A stretch of 44,283 bases of DNA from Deltaproteobacteria bacterium (GTDB lineage Bacteria; Desulfobacterota; Desulfobacteria; Desulfobacterales; SpSt-501). The stretch is taken from the NCBI GenBank assembly GCA_016219005.1, contig JACRCN010000066.1, positions 1 to 44,283 on the forward strand. Direction: 5' to 3'. This document shows positions 16,037 through 23,669 of the stretch, one piece after another. A program made the translations under genes and the position numbers. The notes beneath the pieces were generated by a model. It was given only the letters and a program-made list of their open reading frames with translations. It had not been told where the DNA came from and did not search any database. Positions within the stretch are counted from its first letter, which is position 1, and the number at the start of each line of letters is the position of its first letter.

Positions 16037-17137
16037 ATGTCGACGATGAACCGGCGCCGATTTCTAAATACATTTTTCGACCTCCTGAAAGTTTCGCTGG
16101 CGGCGAGTGTCCTGCCACCGTGGGTGCAGGCCTCCCTGGCGGATTCCCAGGAGCCGCTGCACTATAGGCCCCTGAATGGCATGAGCCTGCGCGACATGGC
16201 CGGCCGCAAACTCCACCACGGCGACGGCCGCTTCCTCAACCCGCTCGGTCGCGACCCCGGCGGGCGGCTGCTGCAGGTTATCTCGTGGAAGTTGTTTCAC
16301 AAGAACGCATTTCAGGCCGATCTCGAGGACCAGCGCGTGACCCCGGTAGCTGTCGACTGGCCGGCGGTCCGCCGCAACGACGGGCTGTCCATCACCTACC
16401 TCAAGCACGCCAGCCTGCTGATCAACGACGCCGGCCGCCGCCTGCTGATCGACCCGGTCTTTTCCGACATCTTCTGGTTCATTCGCGACTTCACCCCCTT
16501 CGCGTTCGAGCTGAACGAGATGCCCGTGCCGGACCAGGTGCTGCTCACCCACGGGCACTATGACCATCTGGACACCGCCGCACTCTCGCAGCTTCCCCGC
16601 ACGGTCCATGTCATCAGCCCCTTAGGCTATGCCGGCATTCTGGATGAGCTGGGCATGCCGAACCGGACCGAGCTCGACTGGTATCACAGCTACTCGGACG
16701 GGGACCGGGAGATCATTCTCGTACCCTGCAACCACTGGACGATGCGAAACCCCGTGGCGGGCCCCAACCGCGCGCTGTGGGGCTCCTACATCCTCCGCAC
16801 CGCCAGCGGCCCCACGGTCTATGTTTCCGGCGACACGGCCTTTTTCGACGGCTTCGCGCAGATCGGCGAGGAGTTCGACATCGACCTGGCGGTTATCAAC
16901 CTGGGCGCCTACGAACCCCGCTGGTTCATGGCCCGGAGCCACATCAGCCCCCGGGAAACCGTCCAGGCATTCAAGCAGCTCGGCGCGAAACGGCTGGCGG
17001 TCATCCACTGGGGCACGTTCCAGCTGGGCGACGAGCCGGTGCATCTGCCGCCGCAGCACATCCGGGAGGAGCTGCGCCAGGAGGGGCTGCTGGACCGCCT
17101 CGTGGATTGGAAGCATGGCGAAACCTTATTTCTCTGA
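16037..17137 (+). CDS. Tat-exported metallo-beta-lactamase-fold hydrolase (UlaG/NAPE-PLD-like)
   Basis: A 366-residue protein. The N-terminus has a twin-arginine motif (NRRRFLNTF) followed by a hydrophobic stretch (LLKVSLAASVLPPWVQASLA), so it is probably exported folded by Tat. The body is a metallo-beta-lactamase fold: ITYLKHASLLINDAGRRLL, LIDPVF, and the metal site THGHYDHLD (His172, His174, Asp176, His177), then VPCNHWTMR, VYVSGDTAFF and a C-terminal VIHWGTFQLGDEP. This arrangement matches the RomA/NAPE-PLD-like branch, which hydrolyses phosphodiesters such as N-acyl phosphatidylethanolamine; the substrate here is unknown. The initiator could also be the ATG at 16046. The gene starts about 136 bp after the repeat copy 1. 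Confidence 0.88.
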   Translation: MSTMNRRRFLNTFFDLLKVSLAASVLPPWVQASLADSQEPLHYRPLNGMSLRDMAGRKLHHGDGRFLNPLGRDPGGRLLQVISWKLFHKNAFQADLEDQRVTPVAVDWPAVRRNDGLSITYLKHASLLINDAGRRLLIDPVFSDIFWFIRDFTPFAFELNEMPVPDQVLLTHGHYDHLDTAALSQLPRTVHVISPLGYAGILDELGMPNRTELDWYHSYSDGDREIILVPCNHWTMRNPVAGPNRALWGSYILRTASGPTVYVSGDTAFFDGFAQIGEEFDIDLAVINLGAYEPRWFMARSHISPRETVQAFKQLGAKRLAVIHWGTFQLGDEPVHLPPQHIREELRQEGLLDRLVDWKHGETLFL

Positions 17138-17243
17138 CGGATTTTCCCTTTTGCCTGCGCCCGGTCTCCATGCTAAAGAGAAGCTAACGTCGTTGCCGCC
17201 ACCGCACAGGCTTTTAAATCCCGTGGCGCAGAAGGATAGTAAC

Positions 17244-18173
17244 ATGGCAATGCTGTTCATGGCTCCGAAGGTGAGAAGCGACTCCTGGGTCAAGCACCTG
17301 CGGGCGCAGGACTGTGGGCTGGATTTGCGGGTCTGGCCCGAAACAGGCCCGGCCGACGAGATCGAATTCATCCTGTGCTGGAAGCATCCGCTAGGGGAGT
17401 TGAAGAAGTACCCAAACCTTAAATGCATCGCCTCGCTGGGCTTCGGGGTCGACCACATCCTGAGAGACCCCGACCTGCCGCCGGGAGTTTCGATCGCCCG
17501 CCTCGTCGATGAGTTCATGGTCCACGCCATGAGCGAATACATCCTCACGGCGGTTCTTTGCCACACGCGGCAGTTTGATCGCTTCCAGCAGGACCAGTTT
17601 CAGAAGAAATGGCAAACGCGCCGGCCGCTGCGTCCGCAAAACGTGCGCGTGGGGATCATGGGGCTGGGTCACCTGGGCGCGGATGCCGCCCGGTTGCTTC
17701 GCCTTCTGGGGTTTCAGGTTTCAGGCTGGAGCCGCACGCCGAAACATGTCGAAGGGATCACGGCCTGGGCGGGACCGGATGCGATGGAGGAGTTCCTCGC
17801 CCAGGCGAACGTTCTCGTCTGCCTGCTGCCGCTCACCCGCGCCACCCAGGGCATCCTGAACAGTCGGACCTTCACCCGGCTGCCGGAGGGCGCCTACCTC
17901 ATCAATGCAGCCCGGGGTGAACACCTGGTGGAGGCGGACCTGCTGGCCGCCCTTGACAGCGGGCACCTGTCCGGGGCTTGTCTCGATGTTTTCCGGGAGG
18001 AACCGTTGCCCGAGTCGCACCCGTTCTGGAGCCATCCGCGCATCACCGTGACCCCGCACAGCGCGAGCCTCACCGATCCCAGGACCGTGGCGCCCCAGAT
18101 CGTGGAAAACTACCGCCGGGTGCGCTCGGGGCTTGCGCCCCGGCATGTCATCGATATCGAAAAGGGCTATTGA
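17244..18173 (+). CDS. ghrA: D-2-hydroxyacid dehydrogenase, GhrA-like
   Basis: A 309-residue NAD(P)-dependent dehydrogenase close in length to E. coli GhrA (312), which reduces glyoxylate and hydroxypyruvate. Motifs: substrate domain ending CIASLGFGVDHIL, dinucleotide-binding VGIMGLGHLGADAARLL followed by a basic residue pattern (GWSRTPKH) that favours NADPH, and the catalytic Arg224 (INAARGEHL), Glu253 (DVFREEPLP) and His272 (TPHSAS). The ribosome-binding site GAAGGA lies about 8 bp upstream of the ATG at 17244. It lies 106 bp downstream of the metallo-hydrolase gene and 14 bp before the secreted protein gene. The symbol is by similarity only. Confidence 0.88.
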   Translation: MAMLFMAPKVRSDSWVKHLRAQDCGLDLRVWPETGPADEIEFILCWKHPLGELKKYPNLKCIASLGFGVDHILRDPDLPPGVSIARLVDEFMVHAMSEYILTAVLCHTRQFDRFQQDQFQKKWQTRRPLRPQNVRVGIMGLGHLGADAARLLRLLGFQVSGWSRTPKHVEGITAWAGPDAMEEFLAQANVLVCLLPLTRATQGILNSRTFTRLPEGAYLINAARGEHLVEADLLAALDSGHLSGACLDVFREEPLPESHPFWSHPRITVTPHSASLTDPRTVAPQIVENYRRVRSGLAPRHVIDIEKGY

Positions 18174-18187
18174 AAAGGAGTGCTTTC

Positions 18188-18775
18188 ATGAAATCCGCGG
18201 TAAAGACGATCATGGTTGCAGCCTTCCTGGGGATGCTGCTTGCACCGGTGCAGGCCGCCGAACTCGAATCCGGTTTTATGGACACGAAATGGGCGACACC
18301 GGCAAAGGACCTGAAAGGTTTCACCCAGGTGGGCGGCAGCGAAAAAATCGCCTATTACGTGAACCTCCGGCGGACGTACACCTTCTTCGGCACCGAGGTC
18401 CCGGATGATGTGGTTTACGGATTTTACGACGACAAGTTTTTTGCCGTCTATGTCAATATAGAAGGCATCGATATTTTCAGCCAGATCAAGAGCTACATTC
18501 AGCACAAGTACGGCGTTCCCAGCAAGGTCAGCCGCGAAACCCGGGGCAACCTGACCACCTACTCCTGGAAGCTCAACCAGACGCAAATCAAGTTCAAGCA
18601 CCATGAAACATCCGGCAAAATGAAAATATCCTTCTATTACCTGCCCATCGCCAAGCAGGCCAACGCGGAAATGAAACAGGACCTGGAAGATGAACCGCCG
18701 GGACCCGTCTTTCCCCTCAGCGCCGTCCGGCAGTCGGAAGCCATCCGGCAGCAGATGGAATTTCTGAGCTTCTAA
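18188..18775 (+). CDS. Unknown secreted protein (195 aa)
   Basis: A 195-residue protein with a clear Sec signal peptide (MKSAVKTIMVAAFLGMLLAP, cleavage near VQAAE). The mature part has a beta-rich pattern (IAYYVNLRRTYTFFGTEVPD, VVYGFYDDKFFAVYVNIEGI) and then DIFSQIKSYIQHKYGVPSKV, an arrangement seen in small periplasmic proteins that monitor a quantity across paired strands; I cannot name the family. The ribosome-binding site AAAAGGAG is about 8 bp upstream. It follows the GhrA-like gene by 14 bp and is likely co-transcribed with it. Repeat copy 2 begins 23 bp after its stop. Confidence 0.8.
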   Translation: MKSAVKTIMVAAFLGMLLAPVQAAELESGFMDTKWATPAKDLKGFTQVGGSEKIAYYVNLRRTYTFFGTEVPDDVVYGFYDDKFFAVYVNIEGIDIFSQIKSYIQHKYGVPSKVSRETRGNLTTYSWKLNQTQIKFKHHETSGKMKISFYYLPIAKQANAEMKQDLEDEPPGPVFPLSAVRQSEAIRQQMEFLSF

Positions 18776-18797
18776 ATCGCCGGCCTTCCTGCCAGAG

Positions 18798-18941
18798 TGT
18801 TGAAAAACAAGCATCCGGCCGTCAGTCAAGGCGCGTGGCGATTTGGACAGCGCATCATATGGGCTCATATGTGAGCACTTGCAAGCGCCACGCAACGCCG
18901 GTTCCCGGCCTGAGGCCCCGTCTTTCAACGCCCTGTTAAGG
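18798..18941 (+). repeat. MITE-like repeat, copy 2
   Basis: About 144 bp. Left end TGTTGAAAAAC; right end (18920-18941) is, reversed and complemented, CCTTAACAGGGCGTTGAAAGAC, so the element has imperfect terminal inverted repeats when its left end is completed from copy 1 (GTTAACAAGGCTGTTGAAAAAC). The interior holds two CATATG sites. No coding capacity. The right end lies only 2 bp from the stop codon of the convergent LarA-like gene. Confidence 0.85.
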
Positions 18942-18942
18942 T

Positions 18943-20244
18943 TCAGCCGGTCTGTGAAGCGAGCGGCATGTCCAGGTTGCCGGCCGCATCGAAGCTCAGG
19001 GGGGCCGTCGCAAGGATCTCGGCGTGGGGCAGCGTACCGATCTCATCGAGCAGGGCCCGGCTGGCCCAGAATTCGGAAAGATGCAGAGTGTCGCGGATGA
19101 TCACCGCCCGCACCTCGGCGGCCGGTTTCGGCCCGATGGTGGTGAAACAGGCCTGAATGGCCTTGCGGTCGTTCGGCAGCCGCACGGGGATGAAGGCCTT
19201 GTGCAGCGAAAGACTCGTGAGCGCGTTCATCAAGGTGGTCTCGTAGTCGAGCGCCTGGAAGACCTTTTCGGTGATGATATCGGCGTTGCCGAGGCCGATG
19301 GCATTGCCGCCGGTCCCGGCGGAGAGATTGAGGATGGCCACCCGCGCGGCTTTCAGGATCCCGGAAAAGTCGCTCTCCATCAGGTCGTAAGCCCGGCCGG
19401 TGACGTTCGGGTCCATGCCGGCGCCGCTGATCTCCTTCCCGATCCGCTCCACCACCAGGACATCCAGCTCCCGGAACGGCAGCCGCGGGATGTTGGCCTT
19501 GGCCAACGCGTTGAGGCGGGCCTCGTCTTCGAAAATCCGGCCGGCGGGAACGGCGCTAATGCGCAGCGCCTTGTCGAAGGAATTCTCCACCACGGCCAAG
19601 CCGAAGCGGAAATTGCTGTTGGCGGCGATCGCCCCCCCCATCTCCTTGAGCAGCGGGAAAAAGCCGTATTTCATTGCCCAGGTGTGATAGGCCACGGCCC
19701 CCAGGTGCTTGCCCATGCCGATACAAAGCATCTTCAGGATCCCGCTCTCGGCCGGTCCGATGAACTTGGTGTGGGGCTTGATGCGATTGACCACGATCGA
19801 GTGCTCCAGCGCCAGCGCGTCCCGGGCAAAATAGAGCGGCACCTCGCCGAACACGGTCCCGATGCGCGCGGCCTCCATGGAGGACACGATCGGCGCGCCG
19901 CAGGCCGCCTCGGTGACGCCAAGCCGCTCCAGCACGGCAGCTTGGCCCTTGGCCGCAGCACCGCCGTGGCTGCCCATGGCCGGGATGATCGCCGGCCGCG
20001 CCCCCAGCTCCTGCAGCCGCCCGCACACGGCCTGGACGATGGCGGCGAGCCGGTCGATACCCCGGCTGCCCACCCCGACGGCTACGCGGTCGCCGGGACG
20101 GATGCCGCTTGCCGGCAGGACGGCGTCGAGTTCGCGGTTCACCGCCTGGTTCACATCCTGAATCTGCCGCGCGTCGAAATGCATTCGCACCCGGAAAAAC
20201 TCCGGAAAATCGAAATCCGCCTCGATGAAAGCTGGATAGCGCAT
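18943..20244 (-). CDS. LarA-like nickel-pincer isomerase family protein
   Basis: A 433-residue protein of the LarA (DUF2088) superfamily. LarA racemises lactate with a nickel-pincer nucleotide attached to a lysine. Family-type elements: GDRVAVGVGSRGIDR, PAIIPAMGSHGGAAAKGQ with His93, VVNRIKPHTKF with Lys156 and His158, GILKMLCIGMGKHLGA and a C-terminal domain. The ordering of glycine-rich strand, GSHGG and RIKPHT fits, but the sequence is far from lactate racemase itself, so another 2-hydroxyacid or sugar-acid isomerisation is likely. None of the cofactor-making genes (larB, larC, larE) is in the window. The ribosome-binding site GGAGGGTT immediately precedes the ATG. Divergent from the SHOCT protein gene. 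Confidence 0.8.
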   Translation of the reverse strand: MRYPAFIEADFDFPEFFRVRMHFDARQIQDVNQAVNRELDAVLPASGIRPGDRVAVGVGSRGIDRLAAIVQAVCGRLQELGARPAIIPAMGSHGGAAAKGQAAVLERLGVTEAACGAPIVSSMEAARIGTVFGEVPLYFARDALALEHSIVVNRIKPHTKFIGPAESGILKMLCIGMGKHLGAVAYHTWAMKYGFFPLLKEMGGAIAANSNFRFGLAVVENSFDKALRISAVPAGRIFEDEARLNALAKANIPRLPFRELDVLVVERIGKEISGAGMDPNVTGRAYDLMESDFSGILKAARVAILNLSAGTGGNAIGLGNADIITEKVFQALDYETTLMNALTSLSLHKAFIPVRLPNDRKAIQACFTTIGPKPAAEVRAVIIRDTLHLSEFWASRALLDEIGTLPHAEILATAPLSFDAAGNLDMPLASQTG

Positions 20245-20303
20245 AACCCTCCACCCTCGGCTGCGGCAGTGACAAACCCGCCGGCTTGAGTTAAAGTAAA
20301 TAA

Positions 20304-20828
20304 ATGAGCACCAAAGCCGACAAACCGGGCGCCGAGTTGGTCAAAGGAGTCCTGCTGGCGCATTTGATCATCGGCCTGCACGTGGGCGTGATCGCGCTCA
20401 TCGGACTATTGGTCATTTTCTTCGGCGGCATAGCGCGCTACTGGGGCTGGATTCTGCTGGGCGGCTTGACGGCCGCCGGTCTTTTCGGCGCCTTTCTCTA
20501 CCGCAAGGTCAAGTCCAGGGGCCGGGACGTCTACCGGGACATCCGCAGCGCGCCGGTGATGCCGGGTGGGACCCTCGAGGTCAGCCTTCTCGGCGGCCTG
20601 GCATCGATCAAGTTCAGCAAACCCACGGATGCCCCGGCCTTGCCGCACGCGACCGCTCTCCCGGCGCTGCTGGAAGACTCGGCGACCCTGCGAATCCGCG
20701 AGCTGGGCAACCTGGCCCAGCTGTATGAGAAAAACCTCATCACCCGCGAGGAATTCGAGCAGGCCAAGGCCGCCATGTTCACCCCCGTTTCCCGCCCAGG
20801 ATACGGACCCGGGACATCAGGGAATTGA
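20304..20828 (+). CDS. Membrane protein with C-terminal SHOCT domain
   Basis: A 174-residue protein with two membrane helices (about residues 20-42, HLIIGLHVGVIALIGLLVIF, and 46-66, WGWILLGGLTAAGLFGAFLY). After a linker it ends in a SHOCT domain (LGNLAQLYEKNLITREEFEQ), a short helical hairpin found at the C-terminus of many membrane and secreted proteins, probably for oligomerisation. The last 50 bp overlap the end of the convergent gene at 20779-21174. The ribosome-binding site is weak. No catalytic residues are visible. Confidence 0.8.
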   Translation: MSTKADKPGAELVKGVLLAHLIIGLHVGVIALIGLLVIFFGGIARYWGWILLGGLTAAGLFGAFLYRKVKSRGRDVYRDIRSAPVMPGGTLEVSLLGGLASIKFSKPTDAPALPHATALPALLEDSATLRIRELGNLAQLYEKNLITREEFEQAKAAMFTPVSRPGYGPGTSGN

Positions 20829-21174
20829 AGGCGGCCTCCGGGACCTGCTCCCAGGGGGATTGCGGAACGAACTGGATGAAGGATTTGACCCCCGGCGTGA
20901 ACACCTTGCCGCCTTGAATCCCGGGGCTGCACAGACGATATTTGAACTCCCCGCCCAGATCGAGCAGCAGGTCCAGCTCATGGCCTTCGTCGAGAAGGTC
21001 CACCATGAGCGCGTTCGACACGCGGCCGCGCCCCCGCAGGCGGCGGCCGCGGCTCGGATCCTCGACGACTTCGATCACGGCCTCCTCGACCTCGACCGCC
21101 TGGTCATTGCGAGCGAGCAACACGGCCCGCTCGACCCGGTATTTTCCCTCTGCAAACGGTATCCACTCGGCCAT
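20779..21174 (-). CDS. Unknown protein (131 aa)
   Basis: A 131-residue cytoplasmic-looking protein (AEWIPFAEGKYRVERAVLLA, ALMVDLLDEGHELDLLLDLG, VKSFIQFVPQSPWEQVPEAA). It contains an acidic central part and no signal peptide, helix bundle or motif that I recognise. The start at 21174 has GGAGG 5 bp upstream (an adjacent ATG at 21177 is also possible). A longer open frame reaches 21261 but the extra 29 residues have no supporting ribosome-binding site. Convergent and overlapping by 50 bp with the SHOCT protein gene, so the two 3' ends share sequence; both look like genuine proteins. Confidence 0.6.
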   Translation of the reverse strand: MAEWIPFAEGKYRVERAVLLARNDQAVEVEEAVIEVVEDPSRGRRLRGRGRVSNALMVDLLDEGHELDLLLDLGGEFKYRLCSPGIQGGKVFTPGVKSFIQFVPQSPWEQVPEAAFNSLMSRVRILGGKRG

Positions 21175-21283
21175 CATCGCCTCCGCCGCCACCGCGTCCC
21201 TGGTTGGATCCGCCGTGCCCCATTTCCTGACATTCTTAGACCCCTGCCGGGTTAATATCAAGCCTGAAAAGCGTGGGTTTATT

Positions 21284-21311
21284 TTGACAAAATCGCATAA
21301 AAATGTCTAAA
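21284..21311 (+). promoter_or_regulatory. Sigma-70-type promoter candidate for the AOR gene
   Basis: A perfect -35 TTGACA (21284-21289), 16 bp, then TCTAAA (21306-21311), four of six matches to the -10 consensus. The start would be near 21318, giving a leader of about 110 nt to the AOR ATG. The region is AT-rich against its neighbours. Confidence 0.5.
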
Positions 21312-21427
21312 TCCGGCCATCACGGCGATCCCGTTCCAAATCGCGAGCGCACCGCAAGCGGTTTTATGGTTCTCCGGAAATGGAGACGGCGCTGAAACCC
21401 GAAATCGGTGAGTCAAGGAGAGAGTCT

Positions 21428-23272
21428 ATGCACGGCTGGTGCGGAAAAATTCTGAGAGTGAACCTGAGCCGCGGTAAAATCTCAAACGAGGCGCTGGACC
21501 CGCAGGTGGCCCGGGACTACATTGGCGCCCGGGGATTCGGCATCTACTACCTGCGACGGGAAGTCGACCCCGCCTGCGACCCTCTCGGACCCGAGAACAA
21601 GATCGTCATGGCCGCCGGGCCCCTGACGGGCACGGCGGCCCCCACCGGCGCGCGCTACGTGGTGACCACCAAGTCACCTCTGACCGGCGCCATCACCTGT
21701 TCCAACTCCGGCGGCAATTTCCCGGCCGCCCTCAAGAAGAGCGGCCACGACGCCATCATCATCGAGGGCCGGTCGGCCGAGCCTGTCTATCTTTGGATCG
21801 ACGGGGACCGCGCCGAACTGCGGCCCGCCGGCCACCTGTGGGGCAAGACCACCCATGAAACCGACGACGCCCTGCGCGGCGAGACTCACGCCAAGGCCAA
21901 GACGGCCGTGATCGGGCCGGCCGGGGAAAAACTGGTGCTGTTTGCCGCCATTATGAACGACCGCGACCGGGCCGCCGGCCGGGCCGGCGTCGGCGCGGTC
22001 ATGGGATCCAAGAACCTGAAGGCGATCGTGGTGCGGGGCGAGAGCGAGGTCTGCCTGGCGGACCCGGCCGCCTTCAAGGCCGCCAACACGAAATACCGCG
22101 AGGCTTTCAAGGCCAAGACCCGGGACAACCCGCCACCGCTGCGCGTGCACGGCACCGCCATCACCGTGGTTGGCACCCAGAGCCACGGTGTTTTCCCCAC
22201 GCGCAATTTCCAGCAGGGCACCTTCGAGGGCTGGGAGTCCATCTACGGCGAAACCCTCACCCGGAAATACCTGGTGCGGGCCAAACCCTGCTTCAGCTGC
22301 CCGATCGCCTGCGGCCGGGTCACCCGCATCCCGGACGGCCCCTACCAGGGCGAGGGCGAAGGGCCGGAGTACGAGACCGTCTACGCGCTCGGCTCGGATT
22401 GCGGGGTGGACGACCTGGCCGCCCTCACCAAGGCGAACTACGAGTGCAACGAGCTGGGGCTGGACACCATCAGTATGGGATCCGCCATAGCCTGCGCGAT
22501 GGAGCTTTATGAAAAGGGCGAACTGAAGGAATCCGAAATCGGGATGCCGCTGCCCTGGGGCGACGGCGCGGCGCTGGTCAAGCTCACCCGCATGACCGCA
22601 CAGCGGGAGGCTTTCGGCAACATCCTGGCCGAGGGCAGCCGGCGCCTGGCCGCCCGCTACGGGCGCCCGGAGCTTGCCATGGTCGCCAAGGGCCTGGACT
22701 TCGCGGGCTACGACCCGCGCGGTGAGCAGGGCATGGGCCTCGCCTACGCCACCTCGCCCATCGGCGGCTCCCACATGCGCGGCGACCCGGCCTATTTCGA
22801 GTTGCTCGGCGTGCCGGTGCCCGCCGACCCCCACACCTGGGAGGACAAACCGCCGCTGGTGGCCAAATGGCAGGACCTGTTCAGCGTGATCGACGCGGCC
22901 GGGCTGTGCGTCTTCTTCAGCGTGCGCTACCTGGTCGAACAAAACCTGATGGTGAAGCCGGTCGGCATCACCGAACTGCTCAACGGTGCGACCGGCGCCG
23001 GTTACAGCCCCGAGGAGGTCGAACGGGCCGGCGAGCGCATCTTCAACGCCGAGCGGCTCTTCCTGCTCGCGGCAGGCTTCACCCGCCAGGACGACAGCCT
23101 GCCGCCGCGGATCACCCGGGAGCCCATGCCCGCCGGGCCGGCCAAGGGCCGGGTCTGCCGCCTGGAGGAAATGCTGGTGCCTTACTACAAACTACGGGGC
23201 TGGACCTCCGAGGGTGTGCCGTCGCAGGCAAAACTCAAGGAGCTGGGGTTGCTGAAAGAAGCTCAAGGCTGA
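21428..23272 (+). CDS. Aldehyde:ferredoxin oxidoreductase (AOR family)
   Basis: A 614-residue tungsto/molybdopterin enzyme that oxidises aldehydes to acids with ferredoxin as partner, or works in reverse. It begins with the family's MHGWCGKILRVNLSRGKI and has the pterin-binding region (RAAGRAGVGAVMGSKNLKAI). Cys288, Cys291 and Cys295 (KPCFSCPIACGRV) with Cys494 (AAGLCVFF) form the iron-sulfur site; by my recollection these are the same numbers as in the Pyrococcus furiosus enzyme. AGGAGAG lies 6-7 bp before the start. It is followed 17 bp later by a MoaD-like gene, the usual pairing. The aldehyde substrate is not fixed by sequence; aromatic or short aliphatic aldehydes are both possible. Confidence 0.95.
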   Translation: MHGWCGKILRVNLSRGKISNEALDPQVARDYIGARGFGIYYLRREVDPACDPLGPENKIVMAAGPLTGTAAPTGARYVVTTKSPLTGAITCSNSGGNFPAALKKSGHDAIIIEGRSAEPVYLWIDGDRAELRPAGHLWGKTTHETDDALRGETHAKAKTAVIGPAGEKLVLFAAIMNDRDRAAGRAGVGAVMGSKNLKAIVVRGESEVCLADPAAFKAANTKYREAFKAKTRDNPPPLRVHGTAITVVGTQSHGVFPTRNFQQGTFEGWESIYGETLTRKYLVRAKPCFSCPIACGRVTRIPDGPYQGEGEGPEYETVYALGSDCGVDDLAALTKANYECNELGLDTISMGSAIACAMELYEKGELKESEIGMPLPWGDGAALVKLTRMTAQREAFGNILAEGSRRLAARYGRPELAMVAKGLDFAGYDPRGEQGMGLAYATSPIGGSHMRGDPAYFELLGVPVPADPHTWEDKPPLVAKWQDLFSVIDAAGLCVFFSVRYLVEQNLMVKPVGITELLNGATGAGYSPEEVERAGERIFNAERLFLLAAGFTRQDDSLPPRITREPMPAGPAKGRVCRLEEMLVPYYKLRGWTSEGVPSQAKLKELGLLKEAQG

Positions 23273-23289
23273 AAGCGCATTGCAAAAGC

Positions 23290-23523
23290 ATGAAGGTGCA
23301 GATCCACACTTTTGCCAACCTGCGCGACTACGCCCCGACCGGCAGGGGGAATTTCGAACTATCCCTTGCCGCCCGGGCGACGGTCGCTCACGTGTTCGCC
23401 GCACTGCGGATCCCTGCAACGGTCGAGGCGGTGATACTCGTCAACGGCCGCCGGGCGGATCAGACCACTCCGCTCGCAGCCGGAGACGAAGTCACGCTCT
23501 TCCCGCCCATGGAAGGCGGGTAA
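23290..23523 (+). CDS. MoaD/ThiS-family small sulfur carrier
   Basis: A 77-residue ubiquitin-fold protein (MKVQIHTFANLRDYAPTGRG, LRIPATVEAVILVNGRR, EVTLFPPMEGG) ending in the Gly-Gly tail that is thiocarboxylated. MoaD proteins donate sulfur to molybdopterin. Located 17 bp after the AOR gene, it probably supplies sulfur for that enzyme's tungstopterin. The ribosome-binding site is weak, so it may depend on translation from the upstream gene. The next gene converges from the other strand about 146 bp on. Confidence 0.9.
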   Translation: MKVQIHTFANLRDYAPTGRGNFELSLAARATVAHVFAALRIPATVEAVILVNGRRADQTTPLAAGDEVTLFPPMEGG

Positions 23524-23669
23524 AGTTGACGTCTTTGAAAATGCCGCCTGCGTTGAATCGTATCCATTGATGAAGGTGCTTGCAGGCCGACATGCGACGG
23601 GTCAACCCGCATCGTCACCCGACCTCTGCAGCGAATAACCCTTGAGGCCGAAGCGGCCATTCCGGGGGA

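Noticed and set aside
19024-20289. A plus-strand open frame of 421 codons opposite the LarA-like gene
   Set aside because: Antisense shadow; no motifs, no ribosome-binding site, and the minus-strand gene has a clear family and start.
21674-22942. A minus-strand open frame of 422 codons inside the AOR gene
   Set aside because: Opposes a gene with unmistakable AOR motifs; low-complexity Gly, Ala and His composition.
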